DNA from: Eulemur rufifrons
Lineage: Eukaryota; Chordata; Mammalia; Primates; Lemuridae
Direction of reading: 5' to 3'
Length of the DNA: 64,000 nt
NCBI RefSeq assembly: GCF_041146395.1
Contig: NC_090989.1
Span: 45,348,501 to 45,412,500, forward strand
The notes under the pieces were generated by a model. The model saw only the letters and a list, made by a program, of their open reading frames with translations, ran no database searches and had not been told where the DNA came from. Position 1 is the first letter of the stretch. Each line of letters begins with the position of its first letter. Of this stretch, positions 42,051 to 53,965 are shown piece after piece. Made by a program: the position numbers and the translations under genes.

Positions 42051-42076
42051 ACTATTTTAAAATAGCACTCATCTCT

Positions 42077-42197
42077 ATTATAGAAAGGTGTGTTAATTTC
42101 TTTCCTTCCCTTTATCTCTCCCTTCCCTTTATCTCTCTATTTTGTGGTCACTTTTGGCCCACTCAAAAGTAGGGAACAAAACTCAGTGTAGCACTGT
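42077..42197 (+). repeat. 121-bp perfect direct repeat, copy 2
   Basis: Identical to 40688-40808. Outside the repeat both flanks differ at once ('tctct' left and 'gatac' right, against 'cataa' and 'atcca' at copy 1). No A-tail and no obvious target-site duplication. Confidence 0.97.
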
Positions 42198-43790
42198 GAT
42201 ACTATTAACAGTAAAATGTCTAAGCACCTTAAAAACGCCACTTTAAAAAGAAAGAGAGATTGTCCCAAAAAGAATGTTTCACAAATCAAATTCAATTCTT
42301 AAGCAGCATGATTGTGATCCCTCCTTTGCAAGAGATTAAAAACAGTACCAAGCTTTGGTTCACGTCTCTACTACAGGGGAGCATATTGCATGCCCTCCAT
42401 TTGGAGGAATGGTCTGTACTTGAACTTAATAGGAAAATTTGAAGCTTTTCTTTTGTAACCACCGTGGATTGAAAAAAACTATTGTTAAATGAGAGAATGA
42501 GATGGGCACTAGTACCCTGGTACCTGGTAAGCCTACAAAGAACAAAATGAGAAATTGGAGCTTCACATGAGGACATGGACCTCAGAAGCCTGCAAGGCTC
42601 CTGTGGCAAGCAAGACACAGACAGTCCATGACATCACAGAGCTTATCACACAGTGGGAAAGATAGAAAGCAAACGGTAATTATAAAAGACACTGTGAGTC
42701 TGAGGTTTAAGTAGCCTTACTGAACTAAACTTTGGATCATCTGGATGTCAGACAGAGCCTGGTTACATGTGCTCTGTAGTTCATGGTTTCTTATCTCCCA
42801 ACTGAGATAAGCACAGTATCCCTCTGTCTGCATGAAAGATGGGGTCCCTTGCTTGTGTAAGCTATTTTCTAACACACAATATGTCCAGGCCCTCGCTCTT
42901 TTCATTTAAGCAAGATTGTCTCAATTTAAACTTGTCTGGCATGTCCAGACCCATCTTTTTGGCTGGGACATTATTCAAAGATTTATAGCCCTGAGAGAAT
43001 AATGTTCTTCACACTAGATTTCTGAGGAGCTGTTCAATATTTTCCTAATTCGGCAGTGAGAATAATGAGCTGGAACAAAAGTAACCATGACAGAAATTGT
43101 CCTCATCTATTATTTTCCCAACATCTCAAGAGGAGCTGGTGGGCTCTTGATCCTTGCCCCTTGAGCTAAGTAGTTGGAAAGTACTTTGACTGCTGGCAAC
43201 CTACCCAGTAGTCTGATAAATGTGACTTAGCTACCTTAGTTCTGGTTTGTGGGGAACAGAAGAATTTTCTATGGTTATTTTGTACACTGTTACAAAAGAG
43301 AAATCTTTTCTTTTTTTTAATATGTGTGGGCTCTGTAGACAGGAAGGATTGTGAAAGAAAAATTATATGGTAACAACAAATCTGATTGACTCCCGGGATT
43401 TCAAATATGACAAGCAGAGCTTTTCTCTCCACATTATCAATTTCATGGTGTTTAGAACTAACTGCCAGGTTTTCTTTTAAGTCTATTAGAAAATATTGGT
43501 GTGTGACTTACTGTTGATATGACATATGGAATAAATTTTAACAAAAGGGCTACTCACTGTCTACATGATATGCAGGTTATTATGTGTGTTAAATGGAAAA
43601 TACTGTGCTTTTTATTTTACTTTATAGATTTGAAAGTCTATAACAAAGGATGTATTGAAATTAAGGGAATGCTAGCATTCTCTTTTTATGGCCATTTTTA
43701 TGGCTATTATAATCATGTAAATTATGAAGCTGAATGGATCCTATAATGACACCATTTGTTGGACACTTTACGTCATTTCAGGCACTGCAT
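42198..43790. other. Non-coding stretch, nothing recognised
   Basis: Overlapping frames on both strands at 42260-42618 (plus 60 codons, minus 108 codons) have no known product. 42620-42700 faintly resembles reversed L2. Confidence 0.4.
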
Positions 43791-43794
43791 CATT

Positions 43795-44170
43795 TGTCCA
43801 TTCATTCATACATTTAACAAATATTTATCGACTACTTAATATATGACAGGCATTCTGATAAATACTGAGGCTATAATGGCAAGACTTGGGCAGTCCTTAA
43901 CCAGTGGGGAGGACAGAACCCAAACAGGTAACAGGCAGATAATCACAAGAAAATGTTTTGACTGTTGTAATAAAGAAACAGACACTATTTCCTCATTATA
44001 GTAAAGAAACAGAGAACAGATGGAGAACTAGATTGAGGGACATAAAGACAGAAATTATGTTTAAGCTGAGTCCAGAAGGATGAGCAGAAGTTATGCAGGA
44101 GAAAAGAGAGGAGAAGAGCGATTCATATGCTGTTGGAATAGCCTTTGGGAAGATGATAAGCCACAAGAAA
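43795..44170 (-). mobile_element. L2 3' region, minus orientation
   Basis: 'cattcattcatacatttaac', 'aaatatttatcgactactta', 'atatgacaggcattctgata', 'aaataaagaaacagac' class landmarks, then 'tgagtccagaaggatgagca' in reversed L2 order. A 'gtaataaagaaacagacact' / 'agtaaagaaacagagaacag' near-duplication occurs at 43967-44016. Confidence 0.75.
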
Positions 44171-44334
44171 GATTATAGCATATTCAAGGAACTTAAATGA
44201 GTCCTGGTTTCCTCAAGCTGGTGTGTACAATGGGAGGAGACAGTAAACAGTGGCCAAAATATGAAAATCTTTATAAAGTATGTTTTGGACTTTAGAATTT
44301 ATTCTAAAACCACAAATAGATACCATACTACCAT

Positions 44335-44480
44335 AGATAGGTAGTGTTATCTTCATTTATCATATAAGAAAATTAGTGTAGAGAGGTTAAATATGCTTGT
44401 ATTTATCCAGCAAGTAATTGGTTAAGCCATAGTTTTAAGTAATAACTGCCTGGCTCTAAAATCTATGACTTTTACCCTAT
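44335..44480 (-). mobile_element. MIR fragment, minus orientation
   Basis: 'gttatcttcatttatcatat', 'gtagagaggttaaatatgct', 'tatccagcaagtaattggtt', 'tgcctggctctaaaatctat' give the full reversed MIR order. Confidence 0.75.
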
Positions 44481-45754
44481 GATTTATGACCTGTCTTCTA
44501 ACCACATAAAATCTAGCCACTAAAGGGCCTTATCTTGACCAAGTGTTATATTCAGAGAAACATTGACCCTGTTGGGTTATGACATGATTTTTAAAGATTA
44601 AATATATACTACTGTGACTCAAGAAAATTCCAGGATGGAAGGAGGTTCTATTCATATTTCAAGTAAAGTCTTATATCTCCCTTTTTACCTCTTTTGGTCT
44701 CAGTGATCCCTATGCTTATAAATTGTTTCCCAATTCTCTCCTTTTCCCACACCCTAAACACAAATCTCTAAACCGTGTCCGCATAGACATTCATGCTCCT
44801 TCATTTCCTCTCTCTTATTGTAACCATCTTTTTTTCTGCTAGTAACTCTCTGTCCATTCTAGAGTGAATTCAGCTGTCTTCTACAGATTCCCCAGTTCTT
44901 GTATCTCCCCTGTCTGCAATGAGCAGAGGCAGATTAAGCTAGATGGGACTCTCTCTGACAAGTTTCTGCTGGAGGACAAAATGGCAAAATAATCATGGCT
45001 GGGAAGGATTCAGATATGTGTCACACCTGATATCCTCAGGAATGAGGTGCACGAATGGGGTGTTACTGTAAGCCCAGTGACTTGGAAAGAGGGTTGCTTC
45101 TCTGAAAAGACAAAACACTGATTCCAAGTGTCCTGTGGCAGGAATCATGTGGGGTGTCTGGCCAAGACTAATGTCAATCTATTGGAGTGGGGAAGAAACA
45201 CAGCTTGCTCTATGTAGCTCTTCCTTAATGTCACCTCCCCAGAAAGAAATTTCAAGCTGCTCCCATTTCACCTAAATAGAAAAAGGCTTCCTCTGAGATG
45301 CTTCAACAGAGAAGTTTCAATTTGTCAGACACATCCCCACCAGTTACCTGGAGAAAAAAGCTCCTTATGCCATGATTCACTCCCCCCGCCCCACTATTGA
45401 CAAGAAAAGGTAAGAGAACTGCTTAAGGGGACATAACTGCTTATGGAAAGATGATGGCATCAAATAATCAAGACAGCGGAAGCATAACTAATGGCAGAAA
45501 TAGGTCATTCTAATTAACCTTTTATGAAGAAGATAAATTAGACCCTCCCCCCAACACACACAAAGAGTTCTTGGACCAAAACCAAAAAAGTCCAAACTTA
45601 AAAATTAGAGAGATTGAAAATAAGTTGGCTACCAATAAAAATTGGGTTGTGTAATTTAAAACATATAACACAAGGTACAAAGAAAGGAGAATCCTAAATG
45701 AGAACATAATAAATATAAATAAAAAGAAATAGATGGGTTAAAAGTGATAATCAA
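44481..45754. other. Non-coding stretch, nothing recognised
   Basis: No gene or named repeat supported. The frame at 45522-45707 is AT-driven. Confidence 0.4.
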
Positions 45755-45880
45755 AGAAACACTAGAATGTAAACTCTATGAAGACAGCAGTCTTTTACTT
45801 CTTCATCATCACCAATAACTATTACAGTGCCAAACCCACAGCAGGTGCTAAATGAATGAATGAAAGAATAGGTGAATAGG
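45755..45880 (+). mobile_element. L2 3' terminus, plus orientation
   Basis: 'actagaatgtaaactctatg', 'aagacagcagtcttttactt', 'tacagtgccaaacccacagc', 'aggtgctaaatgaatgaatg' are the sense L2 3' end. Confidence 0.8.
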
Positions 45881-46099
45881 AGAAACTTTACTACCTAAAG
45901 ATTTAAAAGATACACTACTACATGGCATAGACCTGTTTTGCCTTCTTCTTTCTCATAAGTACAACTCTAAACTCTGAGAATGGTGAAATACAAAAGAAAA
46001 GAGAACTCTGAAAGCTGAAAAGGAGAAGGTAAGCCAATTTGGGAGCCCAGAACTAGAGAAATGGCACAGTGGCAGCATGTCACGCACACTCTACCCAGT

Positions 46100-47760
46100 A
46101 GAGGAAGGTCACCTGCTAATGTTTCATGATCTCCAACTTAGCAAGAGAAGGCAGCTGAGGTAGGCTCCCCCTTTCCCCAGATTGAACAGGAGTCCCTCTG
46201 ACAACACCAGATGAGCCAGACCCCACTGAAAGGGGAATGGGTTGGGAGCCCTGCCAAAAATAAGCAACCTGCGGAAGCTTCTCCTTTCTTGCAGAGCCTC
46301 AGACTTCTGTTTTCCACCAGTCTATACCAAGCCAGGCTACAGAAACTGGCAAAAGAGACCCAACCCTGTCTGGGAAATTGTTTGTCCCAGAGGCCCAAAA
46401 ATCTCCTCCCTTTGCCCAGAGATATTAGGATAACTGGGAAGTGTCAGCCCCCCTCCAACGAGAGACACCCTTGTGTTTGCCTCATCTTGGCACACCTCTT
46501 CTTCACCCCCAGACAACACCAGCAGAGAGCAACTGTTTCCCCAGAATCATTAAGTAAACCAAGTAAACCAAAATAACACCACAAAGGCTCCAAGGGGCCT
46601 GGGAAATAAGAACAAAAATCAACATTTATATCATTGGTATCTCAGAAGGAAAGAAAAGAGAAAGCGAGACTGAAAGAGTATTACAAGACATAATGCCTAA
46701 AAAAATTTTCCAATTTTGTGAAAGACATAGACCTATAGATCCAAAAAGCTAAGCAAACCTCCCAAGAAGAATAAATTCAATGAAATCTACACCAAGACAC
46801 ATCATAAACTTTTGAAAACTGAAGACAAAGAAAAAAATCTTGGAAGCAACCAGACAGAAATAACACATTACCTTATAAGGGAGTCACACTCCGAATGATG
46901 ATGGATTTCTCTTTGGAAATCACGGAGGCCATGAGCATGTGACATAGTTATGTTTCAAGTGCTGGAAGAAGAACTGTCAGCTGTGAATTCTGTCTCTGGA
47001 GAAACTATTATTCAAGACTAAAAGGGAAATAAAAACATTCTCAAATAAAGGAAAGCTGAAAGAATTTGTCACTAGCAAACCTACCCTTAAATATTGGCTA
47101 AAGGAAATTCTTCAGACAGAAGTGAAAAGAGAGAGAGAGAGAAAGAGGGAGAGTATAAAAGAAAGAACTTTGACTGTTTTTCAATCAGAGTAATTCCCTG
47201 GCGAGTCATCGAGTTGTGTGTATAAATTATCCATTGCTTTTTATTCTTTAATCCGAATAGTATTTTCTGGTATATATGCACTACGTTTTGTTTAACCACT
47301 CACTTGCAGAAATGGAGGACAGAATAGTGATGACCAGGAGTTAGGGTTGAGGAGAGGGTGAGACATGGTGCAAGAGGGAGGAGGGTGTGCTTCTAAAAAG
47401 GCAAAAGAGAGGAGGACATCATGTTGGAGCTCTATAGTATCTTGACAAAGGTGTTGGATACACAAACCAACACGTGATATAACTGTAAAGAATTTAATAT
47501 ATACACATATTAATAGTTACAAACACAGGCATATATACACATGCACACACAAATGAGTAGGACTAAAACTGGGAAAGCCAAATAAAATTGGTAGATTATA
47601 TCAATGTCAGTCTTCTGGTGGAATATTTTACTATAGTGCAAAATGTTACCATTGGGGTAAACTGGGTAAAGCGTGCACTGGATCTCTCTGTATTGTCTCT
47701 TACAATTGCATGTAAATCCATAACTATTTAAATAAAAATCTCAATTCAACAAAAAGGCAA
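46100..47760 (+). mobile_element. HAL1-like half-LINE (ORF1 joined to an L1-type 3' UTR)
   Basis: 5' part 46100-46620 resembles an old L1/HAL1 5' region ('ctccaaggggcctgggaaat', 'agaacaaaaatcaaca'). 46620-47115 is a decayed ORF1. From about 47300 the sequence is an L1-type 3' UTR ('gaaatggaggacagaatagt', 'gatgaccaggagttagggtt', 'tgttaccattggggtaaact') ending with 'atttaaataaaaatctca' at 47727 and A-rich sequence. No ORF2 lies between, which is the layout of HAL1 elements. A GA-rich tract sits at 47130-47152. Confidence 0.7.
46620..47115 (+). pseudogene. Decayed L1-type ORF1 C-terminal region
   Basis: Landmarks in order: 'aatcttggaagcaaccagac', 'agaaataacacattacctta', 'gatgatggatttctctttgg', 'ttcaagtgctggaagaagaa', 'gtcagctgtgaattctgtct', 'aacattctcaaataaaggaa', 'agaatttgtcactagcaaac', 'ggctaaaggaaattcttcag'. 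These correspond to the RNA-binding and C-terminal domain of L1 ORF1p. Frameshifts and stops interrupt every frame. Confidence 0.7.
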
Positions 47761-47779
47761 ACTACTGTGTTATACAGCC

Positions 47780-47960
47780 TCTAAGATGGGGCCCACTGAT
47801 CCTGACCCCTAGTATTCAGCTCTGGCGTAGGTCATAAAAGACACTGTGGCTTCCCCCTTACTTTCCCTTTAATCATTCACACTGGGGCAGCCACACATCC
47901 AAGTATCAAATTTCTCATCTGCAACAACAGAAGATAAAAGAGAGAGCTACAGGGTTTGAC
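47780..47960 (+). mobile_element. Possible MaLR-type LTR fragment
   Basis: 'gtaggtcataaaagacactg', 'tggcttcccccttactttcc' and 'cactggggcagccacacatc' resemble an internal part of some MLT1 LTRs. No ends visible. Confidence 0.35.
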
Positions 47961-48050
47961 TAATGAGTAAAAGATGCTATCATAGAAGATTCTTATATTC
48001 TTATATCTCCTCAAAGATATCCTTCATCTTCAGATCTTACAGAGATTCAG

Positions 48051-48599
48051 AAATTGTACACTCTCTCTCTCCATGTACTCTAGCTGAAGCAATTACCTAA
48101 GAAAGCAGTCTGGTTAATCAAGAAAATTATGTACAAAATTTTTAGATAAAAATAATGCTTATAGAAGATGATTGTGAGCAATTAATTTGGTAATATTCAC
48201 AGTGAATTCTGAAGAAATTGTTTTAATGTAATTGAAAATTATAATGTAGGTAAAAACTGAGACTTTATGTCATAAAACATACATTCTGTGGGGAAAAAAT
48301 ATATTAACAAGGAAAAAAAATACAAAACTATTTCAGCAAACCCAAGAGTTAGAAAGCAAGTGAAGAATTGATTTGGAAAGTACAACCATCCTAAAGATCT
48401 GGTTTGTGTCGGGATGGTGGACAGAATTGGCCAAGTAAATACAATGGGTGAAGATCATAATATAATTTAATTTTGATACACTTTGTAGAGGCAACTGTTA
48501 TAGATAAGATTTTAGAAATAAGAAAGTAATCACTAGTAAAAAGTATGCCTCATTATACTTCCAAATTAAGAGGGAGAGAAAAATAATTGAAAAGGAATA
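48051..48599. other. Non-coding stretch, nothing recognised
   Basis: AT-rich, no landmarks. Confidence 0.4.
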
Positions 48600-48705
48600 T
48601 GATAAAATGGGTTTATAGAGGTTAAAATGCTTGCTTTAGGTTATGCAGTGAGGGAGAGATAAATGTCTACCCTAGGTCCATCTGGCTCCAAATCCCATGT
48701 ATTTC
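48600..48705 (-). mobile_element. Probable MIR fragment, minus orientation
   Basis: 'tttatagaggttaaaatgct', 'ttaggttatgcagtgaggga', 'ccatctggctccaaatccca' fit reversed MIR. Confidence 0.6.
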
Positions 48706-49492
48706 TATTCTATTATTTGGTCTTATTCTAGTATCCCAACAGGTCCATACCGAAGACATCAAGCATCTATCTTATGTTTTCATCATTTCCAAGATCAGTG
48801 AACAAAGCAAATATTGTTACCATCTTACCCTAGTAGCTTCATTTGACACTGTAAAATATCACAAGTAAGTAGCAACATGAATAAAAGAAAAAGCAAGAAA
48901 GAGCAATTAAATTTTACAGTTATTGTCATTCACAAAAAGAAAAATGAGTTAGATATGAGAAAAGGACATGTGACTTGTTCAATTACCTCCCAGAAGATCA
49001 AGAAGGGAGAAACTCAGGGAATTTGTGGTGTTCAGAATTTCCAGCTGCGCTATTTACAATATATTTTTCACACCATCCTTATTTATGTTGCTAATAAAGT
49101 AACAGATATATAGCAATTCTAAAGAAATCATCTATTTCTTAGAACATCATGTTCAAATGCTATTTCCAACACTGGCTAGTAAGGAACCCTTACAGAAATG
49201 AACCTGGAGATCTCAGGGCATGTAGGGAAAGTAAATGGGTTTTCAAAGAAATTTGAGGGAATAGTCTTTTCTAATTAAAATTTTATTTTTTGACAAATTG
49301 TATTCTTCTTTCAGTAGAATGGTGCATCTTTCAGGAAGTTTCTGAATGTTCTATGGAAGAAGTGCTCCTTTTCACTCAGACAATGCAGTACTGGTCCTTT
49401 CCCTAATGGTGCTGAGTGCTGTGAATGAGGTTTCATGGAAGAGACAGGACTTGAACCAGGAGAGTTTGAACTAGGAAGAAGCACCATTGCTT
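48706..49492. other. Non-coding stretch, nothing recognised
   Basis: Frame 48877-49113 is lysine-rich, AT-driven and unsupported. Confidence 0.4.
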
Positions 49493-49493
49493 G

Positions 49494-49678
49494 ATCTGTG
49501 GTCCTCAACCCCTGGTACCGGTTTGTGGTCTGTTAGGAAACAGGCCATTTATCACCGCCTGAGCTCTGCACCACCACCCCACTTCACCCGTGACACCCCA
49601 CCCCTGCCCTCCCGGTCCATGGAAAAATTGTCTTGCATGAAACCAGTCCATGGTGCCAAAAAGGTTGGGGACCCTTAA
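49494..49678 (+). mobile_element. Internally deleted MER1-type hAT-Charlie element
   Basis: Starts 'ctgtggtcctcaacccctgg', continues 'ttaggaaacaggccatttat', and ends 'ccatggtgccaaaaaggttg', 'gggaccctt'. The inverted ends (gtggtcctcaacc and ggttggggacc) are MER1-like. Only about 185 bp remain, so most of the interior is lost. Confidence 0.8.
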
Positions 49679-50744
49679 TGTAGCAATTGAAGCTAAAGAC
49701 AACTGAGGTCCTGAATTGTTTATGTCCTGCAATGTGTGTGGATGTCACCTTGAAGTTTATGAGAGAACAGTCTCATGCTGAGATTTGAATCTTCTCATTC
49801 TAACACAGAATATTTTTTAAAAAATGACAAGTTCTGAGCACAAATACCAAAAGATTGAAAAAGCTAGGGGCACTGGATAATAGGAAAAGATGAAAGACTT
49901 AATTCAAATGACTGGGCCAAATAATGACTAAGGAGAAGTAATAACCATCTGCAAATATTTGAGGAAAATATAGAGTAAGAAGGGGAGAGGAATGTCTTTG
50001 AGTTATCCAAAGGGGTATAACTAAGAGAAACAGGATTAAATTGAGCAAAGAAAAATGTAGGCAGAGCATGAGGGAGAAAATGACCACGTAATGAGATCTG
50101 TCAGTCTGTGGAATAGTCATTCAGAGGAAGTGGTGGAAACCCCATAGCTTGAACCATTTTCAGCTAAGCTGGAAAAATTGCTCTATTACAGAGGACTATC
50201 CAACCATGGAAGAGGGGGATTTGATGATGAGCAATGTGCCTTTTCCATCCTTAATTTCTATACTTCTGGAAAAGAAAAAAAGTAAAAGAAAACTAAATAA
50301 GAGTGCAACCTAGTATGATATCTTGGACAAAAACAAAAATAATCTAGAAACCACAGAATGACAATGATGAGCAAAATGGACTAATGATAGAGAAAACCCA
50401 CTAAAATACACAAATTTCAATTAATATTTAAAAACTTAAAGTAAGGCTAAAAAGGGAATGACTTCAAGGAGAGTTGAATATTTATTTAAGGGCTTTTGCT
50501 TTTCTATTCACAATAAAATATCAAAGTAATCTCAACATTCCTCTTAAGTAATTGAAGAACTGTCATCTGAGTTAAACTAATACAGTTGTGTTACTTTAGG
50601 ACCCCAGCAAGCATGTGTGCTTCAGAATGATCTGGAGATCTGAGCCTCCATGGTGGCTGGACCCCAGAAACACTGGGTGGGCAAAGAACTAGGCTAATCA
50701 CATTAAATTAAATATAACTAAATCATTAAATACCATATAAACTC
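49679..50744. other. Non-coding stretch, nothing recognised
   Basis: No gene or named repeat supported; frame 49899-50120 (minus) has no known product. Confidence 0.4.
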
Positions 50745-50870
50745 TACAAAAACATATTGAGTATCAAGTATAGGCAAAGTACAACATCAGATAATGTCAG
50801 GATTACAAAGGTTTATAAAACTTGACCATTTTTCTCCATGAGCTTTGAGTCTATTGGGAAACACAGACTG
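50745..50870 (-). mobile_element. Possible L2 fragment, minus orientation
   Basis: 'aacatattgagtatcaagta', 'gtcaggattacaaaggttta', 'catgagctttgagtctattg' loosely follow the reversed L2 end. Confidence 0.45.
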
Positions 50871-51124
50871 ATGGGAAATGTCATGGGTCTTTGGGTGACT
50901 AAACACCAAGATCAAGGCTCCTTCTTGGAGAGAGATGCTCTTACTTCTGCTCAGAATCTCAGGCTGTCGGCCTGCTGTTCTCTTCTCTTAGCAGATACTG
51001 CTTCCCACTCTATCCCCATTCCACAATCCCCAGCTTCCCCACTTGATACTACCATGAAGAAAAAGAAAAAGGCTTTTTCAGTTTTCATGTTTAATCAGTA
51101 CTGAGATATCAATAGGAACTCATA

Positions 51125-51310
51125 ACAATAACAAATATTTATTTTGCATTTATTCTATGCTAAATGCTATGCTGGGTTCTTAAAATGCAATCTTTCTTTT
51201 AGTCCATGTCAAAATTCTAACCATTGAATAGTACAATTACCCATATTTCAAAGGTTATCAAACTGAGGCTTAGAGATGCTTCTAATTTATCCATGTTCAA
51301 ACAGGAAGGA
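51125..51310 (-). mobile_element. MIR-family fragment, minus orientation
   Basis: 'tttattctatgctaaatgct', 'tacccatatttcaaaggtta', 'aaactgaggcttagagatgc', 'ttatccatgttcaaacagga' fit reversed MIR. Confidence 0.6.
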
Positions 51311-51340
51311 AATGATCAGGCTGTGATAGAAGCAAACATG

Positions 51341-51440
51341 TTGCTATGGACTGAATTGTGTACCTCCAAATTCATATGTTGAAGCTCTAACCCTTAATGT
51401 GACTGTATTTGGAAATAGAGTCAAATTATTTTGTCTGATT
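51341..51440 (+). mobile_element. MLT1-type LTR fragment
   Basis: Begins 'tgctatggactgaattgtgt', then 'attcatatgttgaagctcta', 'taatgtgactgtatttggaa': the first ~100 bp of a MaLR LTR. The remainder is missing. Confidence 0.85.
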
Positions 51441-51915
51441 TCCCCACAAAAAAAAGAGACCTGATTTACACTGTATTTCTTCCTAGTATTAGCAATAGTT
51501 GCAAGCATAACCATATTTCATTTAATAACTTAATTATTTGTTTAATAAATATATGTTTAAAATTTTTAGTTTTATTTTTCAATATAAAGTACAATAAACC
51601 TTTTATTCACCATTAAATGTGAAAATCTGGTCCCTATTGAAGTAAATTCAGTTTAAGAAGCCTTTTTGCAGAACCAAGTTATAAAGCTTCTAAGACATAG
51701 ATAACAAAAGTTCCTTTGTCTACAGTTCTCCATGTACTTTTTAAAATTGTTTTTATTTTTTTTAACTTCCATGTACTTTTTAAATAGAAAATGCAAGGCT
51801 CTTGGTATACTGCCCTCTACTTTTATTTCTAAAGAACAGGGTTAACAATCAATTCCCATCTCTCCTTTTCTGGTTTCCGTCACTACAACAGTGGTAATAG
51901 AAAATGAAGTACAGA
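51441..51915. other. Non-coding stretch, nothing recognised
   Basis: 'ttccatgtactttttaaa' repeats at about 51729 and 51766, flanking a T-rich tract. Otherwise featureless. Confidence 0.4.
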
Positions 51916-52047
51916 CAGTTCCAGACTTAGGATGGTTTGGCTTACAATTTTTCAACTTTAGAATGTGTTTATTGGGATATCAAATGTATTTTTGACTTAA
52001 CAATGAGTTTATTGTGAAGTAACTCTATTGTAAGTCAAAGAGCACTA
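51916..52047 (+). mobile_element. TcMar-Tigger-type MITE, internally deleted
   Basis: Inverted ends 'cagttccagacttaggatgg' and 'ctattgtaagtcaaagagca', with 'ttacaatttttcaactttag' and 'gacttaacaatgagtttatt' inside. Only about 130 bp remain and there is no transposase. Confidence 0.7.
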
Positions 52048-52824
52048 TATATTATTTTGTGTTTAAGTCCTGATTTTAATTAACAGTCCTACAACTCTAT
52101 TTTGATTGACTGCTTTGATGGAAACCAAGGCTACAATGATATGCTCTGTGTTCTCCAATGGGACAGTTGTTCAGGCTAAGTATGAATCCAACAGGTAAAG
52201 AGGAAGCAGCTCTATGAACAAAACAGAATGTTATTTGGGAGCGGATCGTCATCATTACAAGAAAGCATCCACTATATGTACGTTTATGGAGAAAATATAT
52301 ATCCATGGTGACAAATAGGAGAATAAAAGTTAATGTCCTGGGAAAATGCTGCTTTGGAAAGGTTCCCAATTCAATTTGGTATCATGAGTTCTTGAAAATA
52401 TCATCTAAGACTCCTCAAACCTACTTTTTCTGAGAAAGCATTGTCTTTCAACCAGCCATCTGAAGCAAGATGTGTAACAGCCTGAAATATCCTTTCCATT
52501 TCTGAAAGATTCAAACCTTTCCACACCAAGGGATTTATGACAATTTCTGATATATTCAATCATTTCCCCCATACTTTTTCCTGGCACTATGTTGAAAGGG
52601 TGACTTAAACATCAAGATTTATGTGCCATTTAAAGTAAAGGCAGTCAGTTTGTTCTCAAGGAGGTATGATTTGGCTGCTATCTGGCTCGAATAATGACTT
52701 CTTTCTTGTTTAGTGACAAGGCAAAAAAAAAAAAAACAACAGTGAAAAAGACCAGAGAACAGTATGCCTAAATGAATGCTGAGCAACAGATGAAGAGAGC
52801 CATTTGTATGTTAAATGTGATAGC
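52048..52824. other. Non-coding stretch, nothing recognised
   Basis: Frames at 52097-52369 and 52405-52587 (minus) have no known product. A-run at 52723-52735. Confidence 0.4.
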
Positions 52825-53050
52825 AGAGAGGTTAGGAAACATTGGTTTTAGTGTCAGACAGACCTGAGCTCTAGTTCTGAATCTACTTACCAGATGTATA
52901 AACCTTGACTGAACATGAGGCTACTCTGAGCTTCTGTTTCCTCATTGCTAAAATGGGAACCATAATAGGGTGGTTGTAAAAATTAAATGGGGTAATACAC
53001 ATATAGTGCCAAGCACAGAATTAACAATGACAAAGTCAATAAAATTACAG
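52825..53050 (+). mobile_element. MIR SINE
   Basis: 'gtcagacagacctgagctct', 'agcttctgtttcctcattgc', 'taaaatgggaaccataatag', 'agtgccaagcacagaattaa' in MIR order. An ATC microsatellite (53058-53072) follows. Confidence 0.88.
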
Positions 53051-53094
53051 AATATTATCATCATCATCATCAAAATATTTTATAAGAATTGAAT

Positions 53095-53392
53095 GGGCCA
53101 AGCACAGTGGCTCAAATCTGTAATCCTAGCACTTTGGGAGGCCAAGGCAGGAGGATCGCTTGAGACCAGGAGTTCAAGACCAGACTAGGCAAAATCAAGA
53201 CTTTGTCTCTACAAAAAATAGAAAAATTAGCTGGGCATGGTTGGCATGCACCTCTAGTCCCAGCCACTTGGGAGGCTGAGGCAAGGGGATCACTGGAGCC
53301 CAGGAGCTTGAGGATGCAGTGAGCTATGATACCACTGCCCTCTAGCCTGGGCAACAGAACAAGTCCCTGTCTCAAAAAAAAAAAAAAAAAAA
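53095..53392 (+). mobile_element. AluJ-like Alu, plus orientation
   Basis: Starts 'gggccaagcacagtggctca', then 'gtaatcctagcactttggga', 'ggatcgcttgagaccaggag', 'aaaaattagctgggcatgg', 'cagtgagctatgataccact', ending in an A-tail at 53374-53392. Short standard linker, unlike the strepsirrhine-type copies. Age and type fit AluJ. Frame 53112-53375 (minus) is Alu-derived. Confidence 0.93.
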
Positions 53393-53574
53393 GGCATAAA
53401 GAAATAAGTGAAAGTTAACTTTTTAAAGCTGCCCAACCACTGAATTATTCTTTCTAAAAATGTGGTATATGAGGAAAATTTGCATCAACATCACAATGCA
53501 TGTTGCTTGTATAAAATGCTCATTTCTGATTCACACCCAGATATACTTAATTTTCTGAATTCACTTATCTGTTA

Positions 53575-53965
53575 AATGAATCAACAAGTATTTCTACACA
53601 CTTAATATATGCCAGTCACTGTTGGGTATTAAAAATAAAATGAATGTGACACACAAGTTCCCTGCCCTCATAGAAATTACATTCTAATGGGGAAGTAAGT
53701 AAATAAACAATGTAACTATAATAACAGACCATGTTAAATGTTACATAGTAAACATGCTAATGACACAGAACATAACCTGGGAAGGCCACTTTAGATAGGG
53801 TGATCTGGAGCAGCCTTTCAGGGGAGGGGACAACTGAGCTGAAACTTGAAGGAAGAAATTAAGACCACCATGATAAAAGCCAGGGGAAGAGAATTGAATT
53901 CCAGCAGAAGGAATAAAAATCTCAATGGCCTAAAAGTCTGAAAGACTTGGCATGTTGATAAAGGA
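53575..53965 (-). mobile_element. L2 3' region, minus orientation
   Basis: 'aatcaacaagtatttctaca', 'taatatatgccagtcactgt', 'ccctgccctcatagaaatta', 'aagtaaataaacaatgtaac', 'gctgaaacttgaaggaagaa', 'ccagcagaaggaataaaaat' in reversed L2 order. Confidence 0.85.

Noticed and set aside
46211..46576. 121-codon plus-strand frame
   Set aside because: Falls in the 5' region of the half-LINE; no similarity to a host protein.
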